Positions 1-6,009 of a stretch of DNA of 6,009 bases are shown here, piece after piece; the stretch's first letter is position 1; the number at the start of each line of letters is the position of its first letter. Origin of the DNA: Phyllobacteriaceae bacterium (GTDB lineage Bacteria > Pseudomonadota > Alphaproteobacteria > Rhizobiales > Ancalomicrobiaceae); the NCBI GenBank assembly GCA_012517025.1, contig JAAYVT010000577.1, positions 1 through 6,009 on the forward strand. The letters run 5' to 3'. The notes under the pieces were generated by a model. That model saw only the letters and a list, made by a program, of their open reading frames with translations, made no database searches and had not been told where the DNA came from. The translations under genes and the position numbers were made by a program.

Positions 1-201
1 CGCACGATAGTCCCTCCTCGCGCCGGGGCGACACCAGAATATGAATACGTATTGAAATTCTAATTATGAAGAGGGTGCGCGGTCGCATGCGACACCGCGG
101 AGAGGGCCTGCGACATCATGTGCGCGGGGGGCGGGCGCGGGGCCGGGAGAGAGGCGAAACGGGCCTTTCTTTCAGCCGTCGGCGCTGCTAATCACGGCGC
201 C
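1..201. other. Non-coding leader upstream of lepA
   Basis: No convincing gene is visible in this stretch. It contains an AT-rich island at about 37-70 that contrasts sharply with the G+C-rich surroundings, a perfect 10-base palindrome AATACGTATT at 44-53, and a perfect 12-base palindrome GTCGCATGCGAC at 82-93. An in-frame upstream ATG at 118 could extend lepA by 28 residues, but the encoded Gly/Arg/Ala-rich stretch does not resemble the LepA amino terminus. The left edge may hold the start or end of another gene that lies outside the window; I cannot tell. Confidence 0.6.
37..70 (+). promoter_or_regulatory. AT-rich island, possible lepA promoter region
   Basis: This is the only AT-rich stretch upstream of lepA and includes TATTGA- and TAATTA-like hexamers and the palindrome AATACGTATT at 44-53. 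AT-rich islands in high-G+C genomes often mark promoters, and the palindrome could be a regulator site. I could not find a -35/-10 pair with good spacing and good match at both boxes (GCGACA at 28-33 with TATTGA at 50-55 is the nearest, spacing 16), so the exact promoter and its strand remain inference. Confidence 0.3.
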
Positions 202-2004
202 ATGACGACATCGCTCGACCACATCCGCAACTTTTCGATCATCGCCCACATCGACCACGGCAAGTCGACGTTGGCGGACCGGCTGATTCAGGCGACCGGC
301 GGGCTCGAGAGCCGCGAGATGGTCGAGCAGGTGCTCGACAGCATGGAGATCGAGCGCGAGCGCGGCATCACCATCAAGGCGCAGACCGTGCGCCTCGAGT
401 ACAAGGCGCAGGACGGCTCCACCTACGTCCTGAACCTGATGGACACGCCCGGGCACGTCGACTTCGCCTACGAGGTCTCCCGCTCGCTCGCCGCCTGCGA
501 GGGCTCGCTGCTGGTGGTCGACGCCTCCCAAGGCGTGGAAGCGCAGACGCTCGCCAACGTCTATCACGCCCTCGACGCCCACCACGAGATCGTGCCGATC
601 CTCAACAAGGTCGATCTGCCGGCCGCCGACACCGATCGGGTCAAGGAGCAGATCGAGGACGTGATCGGCATCGACGCGTCGCAGGCGGTACCGATCTCGG
701 CCAAGACCGGGCTCGGCATTCCCGACGTGCTGGAGGCGATCGTCAAGCGCTTGCCGCCGCCGAAGGGCGACGCCGCCGCGCCCTTGAAGGCGATGCTGGT
801 CGACAGCTGGTACGACACCTATCTCGGCGTCGTGGTGCTGGTGCGCATCGTCGACGGGATCATGCGCAAGGGTCAGAAGATCCGCATGATGGAGGCGGGC
901 GCGACCTACGAGGTCGAGCGCATGGGCGTGTTCACGCCCAAGATGAAGGACATGGCCGAGCTCGGCCCCGGCGAGGTCGGTTACATCACCGCTTCGATCA
1001 AGGAAGTGGCCGACACCCGGGTCGGCGACACCATCACCGACGAGCGCAAACCCTGTGCCGAGGCGCTGCCGGGCTTCCAGCCGGCGCAGCCGGTGGTGTT
1101 CTGCGGCCTGTTTCCGGTCGACGCCGCCGACTTCGAGGATCTGCGCGCCGCCGTCGGCAAGCTGCGCCTCAACGACGCCTCCTTCACCTACGAGATGGAG
1201 ACCTCCGCCGCGCTCGGCTTCGGCTTCCGCTGCGGCTTCCTCGGGCTCCTGCACCTCGAGATCATCCAAGAGCGGCTGGAGCGTGAGTTCAATCTCGACC
1301 TGATCGCGACCGCGCCCTCGGTGGTCTACAAGGTCAAGCTCACCGACGGGGAGCTGCTCGAGCTGCACAATCCGGTCGACATGCCGGAAGTGACGCGCAT
1401 CGACGAGATCGAGGAGCCGTGGATCCGCGCCACCATCATGACGCCGGACGAATATCTCGGATCGGTGCTGAAGCTGTGCCAGGACAAGCGCGGCATCCAG
1501 GCCGATCTCTCCTACGCCGGTTCCCGCGCGATGGTGATCTACGATCTGCCGCTCAACGAGGTGGTGTTCGACTTCTACGACCGGCTGAAGTCGGTGTCGA
1601 AGGGCTACGCCTCGTTCGACTATCAGATCACCGACTATCGCGCCTCCGACTTGGTGCGCATGCAGATCCTGGTCAACGGCGAGGCGGTCGACGCGCTGTC
1701 GATGCTGGTGCACAAGACCCGCGCCGAGGGGCGTGGCCGCGCCATCTGCGAGAAGCTCAAGGACGTGATCCCGCCGCACATGTTCCAGATCCCGGTGCAG
1801 GCGGCGATCGGCGGCAAGATCATCGCCCGTGAGACCATCCGGGCGCTGCGCAAGGACGTCACCGCCAAGTGCTACGGCGGCGACGCCACCCGCAAGCGCA
1901 AGCTCCTCGACAAGCAGAAAGAGGGCAAGAAGCGGATGCGGCAGTTCGGCAAGGTCGAGATCCCGCAGGAAGCCTTCATCCAGGTCCTCAAGGTCGAGAG
2001 CTGA
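202..2004 (+). CDS. lepA: Elongation factor 4 (LepA), ribosome-associated GTPase
   Basis: LepA is a translational GTPase that binds the ribosome; the family is linked to back-translocation, recovery of stalled ribosomes and 30S assembly. It acts in the cytosol and partly at the membrane. From the ATG at 202 the protein is 600 residues, the usual family length. GTPase motifs are all visible: G1 AHIDHGKST at residues 15-23, switch I RGITI at 54-58, G3 DTPGH at 81-85 with the catalytic-type His85, G4 NKVD at 135-138 and G5 SAK at 166-168. EF-G-like domains follow, and the LepA-specific C-terminal domain is recognisable at about 555-600 (AKCYGGDATRKRKLLDKQKE and onward). The start at 202 is chosen because MTTSLDHIRNFSIIAHIDHG matches the family amino terminus, although no good Shine-Dalgarno lies directly upstream. 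An in-frame ATG at 118 would add 28 residues. The gene is intact and ends in TGA, 32 bases before the converging transglutaminase stop, with no obvious terminator between them. Confidence 0.97.
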   Translation: MTTSLDHIRNFSIIAHIDHGKSTLADRLIQATGGLESREMVEQVLDSMEIERERGITIKAQTVRLEYKAQDGSTYVLNLMDTPGHVDFAYEVSRSLAACEGSLLVVDASQGVEAQTLANVYHALDAHHEIVPILNKVDLPAADTDRVKEQIEDVIGIDASQAVPISAKTGLGIPDVLEAIVKRLPPPKGDAAAPLKAMLVDSWYDTYLGVVVLVRIVDGIMRKGQKIRMMEAGATYEVERMGVFTPKMKDMAELGPGEVGYITASIKEVADTRVGDTITDERKPCAEALPGFQPAQPVVFCGLFPVDAADFEDLRAAVGKLRLNDASFTYEMETSAALGFGFRCGFLGLLHLEIIQERLEREFNLDLIATAPSVVYKVKLTDGELLELHNPVDMPEVTRIDEIEEPWIRATIMTPDEYLGSVLKLCQDKRGIQADLSYAGSRAMVIYDLPLNEVVFDFYDRLKSVSKGYASFDYQITDYRASDLVRMQILVNGEAVDALSMLVHKTRAEGRGRAICEKLKDVIPPHMFQIPVQAAIGGKIIARETIRALRKDVTAKCYGGDATRKRKLLDKQKEGKKRMRQFGKVEIPQEAFIQVLKVES

Positions 2005-2036
2005 GCGGCGCGCCCGGCACGTCGCCCCGAAGGTGA

Positions 2037-2867
2037 CTAATCTTCGGCCTCGATGCACACGTCGTACGCGAGCGTCGAAGTGACGCCGGCGCCGTAGAAG
2101 CCGCCCTCGATCGGCATGGTGGCGAGCTGGTCCGGGCCGGCGCCGATCGCGACGTGACCGTCGGTGACCGGCAGACCGTGGGTCGGATCGTAGCCGCGCC
2201 AGCCGAGACCGGGCAGGAACACTTCCGGCCAAGCGTGGAGGTGACGCAGGCCGTCGGCGGTTTCGGCGCGGGCCTGATAGCCGCTGACGAAACGGGCGGC
2301 CAACCCCTGTGATCGCGCCGCCGCCATGAACAGCACGGTGACGTCGCGACAGGCGCCGGAGCCGCGCGCCAGCGTCTCCGCCGGGGTCTGAGCGTAGCCG
2401 GAACCGCGGATGTGGCGGTCGGTGCGTTCGAACAAGGTGTGGTTCAGCCGTTCCAGGAAGGCCACCGGCTCGCCGTCGCTCGCCTCGGCGAGGTCGGCGG
2501 CGAAGGCGCGGACGGCGTCGTCGAGGTCGGGTTCGTCGCGATAGGTGGCGAAGTCCTCGGCCACCACGCAGGTCCACGGCAGTCGCGGCAGGGCCGAGGG
2601 CGGCGTCGTCGGCGTCGGGTGGGTCTCGACGGTGAAGCGGCTGTCGACGACGAACCGCTCGGTCTCGCCGTCGAAATCGAGCGCGAGGACGCGATTTCCG
2701 TGGAGATCGGTGGTTTCGGTCCGGCCGCACGGGGTCGGATCGACCGCCACGGTCTCCTCGAGCACGTCGACGCCGACGCCGCGCGGCGAGAGGCGCAGAC
2801 GATGCGGCGCCAACCGCACCGGGGCGGAATAGTCGTAGATCGTCCGGTGACGAACATGAATGTGCAT
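2037..2867 (-). CDS. Transglutaminase-like family protein (papain-like fold)
   Basis: This 276-residue protein belongs to the bacterial transglutaminase-like superfamily, whose members are mostly thought to be cysteine peptidases or amide-forming/cleaving enzymes; its substrate is not known. The amino terminus (MHIHVRHRTIYDYSAPVRLA, with PHRLRLSPR after it) fits the bacterial transglutaminase N-terminal domain, a beta-rich region of about 80 residues. The catalytic core is at about 150-235, with the triad visible as Cys173 in GSGACRDVTVLF, His211 in HLHAWPEV and Asp227 in GYDPTHG. The C-terminal segment (TDGHVAIGAGPDQLATMPIE and FYGAG) matches the usual ending. No signal peptide or membrane segment is seen, so a cytosolic location is likely. 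The ATG at 2867 is chosen because it matches the family start and has GAGGG five bases upstream; an in-frame ATG at 2966 would add an unrelated Arg-rich tail. It lies 136 bases downstream of the ABC-F gene on the same strand. The common partners of this family (alpha-E domain and ATP-grasp proteins) are absent from the window. Confidence 0.92.
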   Translation of the reverse strand: MHIHVRHRTIYDYSAPVRLAPHRLRLSPRGVGVDVLEETVAVDPTPCGRTETTDLHGNRVLALDFDGETERFVVDSRFTVETHPTPTTPPSALPRLPWTCVVAEDFATYRDEPDLDDAVRAFAADLAEASDGEPVAFLERLNHTLFERTDRHIRGSGYAQTPAETLARGSGACRDVTVLFMAAARSQGLAARFVSGYQARAETADGLRHLHAWPEVFLPGLGWRGYDPTHGLPVTDGHVAIGAGPDQLATMPIEGGFYGAGVTSTLAYDVCIEAED

Positions 2868-2872
2868 CGCGG

Positions 2873-2877
2873 CCCTC
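2873..2877 (-). promoter_or_regulatory. Ribosome binding site of the transglutaminase-like gene
   Basis: Read on the - strand, GAGGG stands five bases before the ATG at 2867. It is the best Shine-Dalgarno match in the window next to a chosen start and supports that start over the in-frame ATG at 2966. Confidence 0.6.
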
Positions 2878-2885
2878 GTTCGGAG

Positions 2886-2926
2886 CCCCGAGGCGGCGAT
2901 CCGGCATGTCCGCCGCAGCCTCGGGG
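2886..2926 (-). repeat. Strong inverted repeat (hairpin) between the ABC-F and transglutaminase genes
   Basis: On the - strand, arm CCCCGAG then GCGGCG pairs with CGCCGC then CTCGGGG: 7 plus 6 base pairs, almost all G-C, interrupted by a three-base bulge (GCT) and closed by a 12-base loop. It begins 78 bases after the ABC-F stop and ends 18 bases before the transglutaminase start, just upstream of its ribosome binding site. No T-run follows, so it is not a classic intrinsic terminator; it could be an attenuating or RNA-stabilising structure at the 5' end of the transglutaminase message, or a repeat-family element. The pairing is seen directly; any function is inference. Confidence 0.5.
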
Positions 2927-3003
2927 CGGTGTCTCCCCGGCCGGCAAAATGCAAGTTGCGAGCCAAGCGACCCCGTCCCCGGAGGCGCCTCGGCGCCGTC
3001 GCG

Positions 3004-4626
<1,623 letters not shown>

Positions 4627-4887
4627 GGGCTCGGTGTCGGACGAGGGAGGGGAAGGGCGCGCGGGCCCGTCTGTCGCACGGCGCGCGGCGGCGCGGCAAG
4701 GGGGTGGAGGCGGGACGGCGGGGGTGACGCGGGCGGGAGGGTCGTGCTATGCGAGGCGCCCGCATTCGTCTCGGATGCCCTGCGCGCCTCGTTCGTCGTC
4801 GCCGCGCGACCCCTCTTTCCTCGCGTTTCCGTCCGTCCGCGCGCCCTCGCGGGCGACGCGTCGCTTCCTTCGAAAGACGAGCCACCC
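4627..4887. other. Divergent intergenic region between the ABC-F and Hsp70-like genes
   Basis: This stretch lies between two start codons facing away from each other, so it should hold promoters for both. It is G-rich on the + strand in its left half and C/T-rich in its right half. It holds one plausible + strand promoter (4724-4752). I found no clear - strand promoter for the ABC-F gene and no RNA gene. Open frames crossing it on both strands lack any family resemblance and look like high-G+C artefacts. Confidence 0.6.
4724..4752 (+). promoter_or_regulatory. Candidate sigma-70-type promoter for the Hsp70-like gene
   Basis: GTGACG at 4724-4729 and CTATGC at 4747-4752 are separated by 17 bases, close to the TTGAC and CTATNT-type boxes reported for alphaproteobacterial housekeeping promoters. 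It would give a 5' leader of about 130 bases before the ATG at 4888. I see no good heat-shock (RpoH) type promoter nearby. The match is partial and could be chance. Confidence 0.33.
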
Positions 4888-6009
4888 ATGTCCCGGAAAT
4901 CCCCTTCGCCGGCCCGGCGCCCGACGCTCGGCCTCGACTTCGGCACCACCAATTCGGTCGCGGCCTTCGCCGATCCGACCCGGCCGGGTGCGGTGGTGCC
5001 GGTGACGTTTCCGGACGGGGCGACCACCCATTCCGTGTTCCGCTCGGCGCTCGACTTCTGGACCGAGGGGATGCGCGAGGGCCGGCGCACGCTGGTGGAG
5101 GCCGGACCCTGTGCGATCGCGCATTTCGTCGAGAGCCCGGAGGGCTCGCGCTTCCTGCAGTCGTTCAAGACCTTCGCGGCGAGCGGGTCGTTCCGCACCA
5201 CCAACGTGCACGGCCGCTCGTTCAAGTTCGAAGATCTGCTCGCCACCTTCCTCGAGCGCTTCGCCGCCCATGCCGACCCCGAGGTTTCGCCGCTGCCGCG
5301 CCGGCTGATGTGCGGACGGCCGGTGACCTGGGCGGGGGCGGCACCGGATCCCCGCCTCGCCGAGACGCGGTACGACGCCGCTTTCGCGGCGTCCGGGTTC
5401 GACGAGGTGCATTACGTCCACGAGCCGGTCGCCGCCGCGTTCTGGTTCGCGCGCGGGCTGAAGAAGGACGCCACCGTGTTGGTCGCCGACTTCGGCGGCG
5501 GCACCTCCGACTTCTCGGTGGTGCGCTTCACCGTCGGGGCGGACGGGGTGCATGCCCATCCGCTCGCCCAGACCGGCGTCGGGGTGGCCGGCGACGGGTT
5601 CGACTACCGCATCATCGATCGGGTGATCTCGCCGCATCTCGGCAAGAACAGCCGCTACAAGAGCTTCGGCAAGTGGCTCGACGTGCCCCTGCATTATTTC
5701 GCCGACTTCGCCCGCTGGAACCGGCTCGCCATCATGAAGACCGGCGAGACCCTGCGCGAGCTCGGCCGGCTCGCGGCCGCGGCCGAGGATCCGACCGGGC
5801 TCGAGCGATTGATCGAGGTGATCGAGGAGGATCTCGGCTATCCGCTCTATCGGGCGGTCTCCGAGGTCAAGACGGCGCTGAGTTCGGCGGAGGAGGCGAG
5901 GCTCGTCTTCCGCCACCACGACATCGTCATCGAGGAGACGGTGCGCCGCGCCGACTTCGAAACCTGGATCGCCGACGATCTGGAGAAGATCCAGGTGGCG
6001 TTCGAACAG
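4888..6009 (+). CDS. Hsp70 family protein, YegD-like (3' end beyond window)
   Basis: The open frame encodes 374 residues without a stop and is cut by the window edge. It has the actin/Hsp70 ATPase fold: phosphate-1 motif LGLDFGTTNS at residues 14-23, a segment resembling the YegD region FVKSPKSF (here FLQSFKTF at about 89-96), CGRPV at 142-146, HEPVAAAF at 178-185, and phosphate-2 motif DFGGGTSDF at 201-209 with Thr206, followed by GVGVAGDGFD at 230-239. The pattern fits the YegD-like branch, short Hsp70 relatives of about 420-450 residues that lack the peptide-binding domain of DnaK; they are putative chaperones with unproven clients. The C-terminal adenosine-binding GG motif would lie past 6009. 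The start is the ATG at 4888, which puts the phosphate-1 motif near the amino terminus; no upstream in-frame start is visible nearby, and the ribosome binding site is weak (GACGAG at 4876-4881). It is divergent from the ABC-F gene. MreB and DnaK are excluded by motif context and layout. Confidence 0.93.
   Translation, partial: MSRKSPSPARRPTLGLDFGTTNSVAAFADPTRPGAVVPVTFPDGATTHSVFRSALDFWTEGMREGRRTLVEAGPCAIAHFVESPEGSRFLQSFKTFAASGSFRTTNVHGRSFKFEDLLATFLERFAAHADPEVSPLPRRLMCGRPVTWAGAAPDPRLAETRYDAAFAASGFDEVHYVHEPVAAAFWFARGLKKDATVLVADFGGGTSDFSVVRFTVGADGVHAHPLAQTGVGVAGDGFDYRIIDRVISPHLGKNSRYKSFGKWLDVPLHYFADFARWNRLAIMKTGETLRELGRLAAAAEDPTGLERLIEVIEEDLGYPLYRAVSEVKTALSSAEEARLVFRHHDIVIEETVRRADFETWIADDLEKIQVAFEQ

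Noticed and set aside
172..2907. A 911-codon open frame on the - strand spanning lepA and the transglutaminase gene
   Set aside because: It is antisense to two clearly recognisable genes, has low-complexity Arg/Asp/Leu/His-rich composition and no family resemblance; long antisense frames are expected at this G+C content.
2868..2966. Extended amino terminus for the transglutaminase-like protein from the ATG at 2966
   Set aside because: The extra 33 residues are Arg-rich and unlike the family, the segment contains the hairpin, and the ATG at 2867 has a well-spaced GAGGG.
4842..4855. Small hairpin CGCCC-TCGC-GGGCG upstream of the Hsp70-like gene
   Set aside because: The stem is only five pairs, and such G-C dyads are expected by chance in this composition.
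4747..5919. A 390-codon open frame on the - strand opposite the Hsp70-like gene
   Set aside because: The + strand frame from 4888 carries intact Hsp70 ATPase motifs; the antisense frame shows none and extends into the intergenic region.

Overview
The window is G+C-rich (roughly two thirds by eye), densely coding, and carries four protein genes with no sign of phage, transposon, CRISPR or RNA genes. Codon use with G/C in nearly every third position, weak Shine-Dalgarno sites and the protein sequences (notably LepA) suggest an alphaproteobacterium, probably of the Hyphomicrobiales/Rhizobiales type. This taxonomic call is inference from general resemblance, not from a search.

Layout: positions 1-201 are a non-coding leader with one AT-rich island and short palindromes. 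A complete lepA gene (elongation factor 4) follows on the + strand at 202-2004. It converges, across only 32 bases, with a transglutaminase-like protease-fold gene on the - strand (2037-2867). A 136-base gap (2868-3003) containing a strong hairpin separates that gene from an ABC-F ATPase gene on the same - strand (3004-4626). A 261-base divergent region (4627-4887) with one plausible + strand promoter separates the ABC-F gene from a YegD-like Hsp70 gene, which starts at 4888 on the + strand and runs off the right edge without a stop.

How the genes relate: LepA and the ABC-F protein both belong to families that bind the ribosome and act in translation, and the YegD-like protein has the Hsp70 actin-type ATPase fold, so three of the four products belong to translation or protein-quality families. 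They lie in three transcription units facing different ways, so this is loose neighbourhood, not an operon. Only the ABC-F and transglutaminase genes could share a transcript. I see ordinary housekeeping chromosome and no convincing undescribed system. The items worth a second look are small: the lepA start, the intergenic hairpin, the isolated transglutaminase and the mixed family character of the ABC-F protein.
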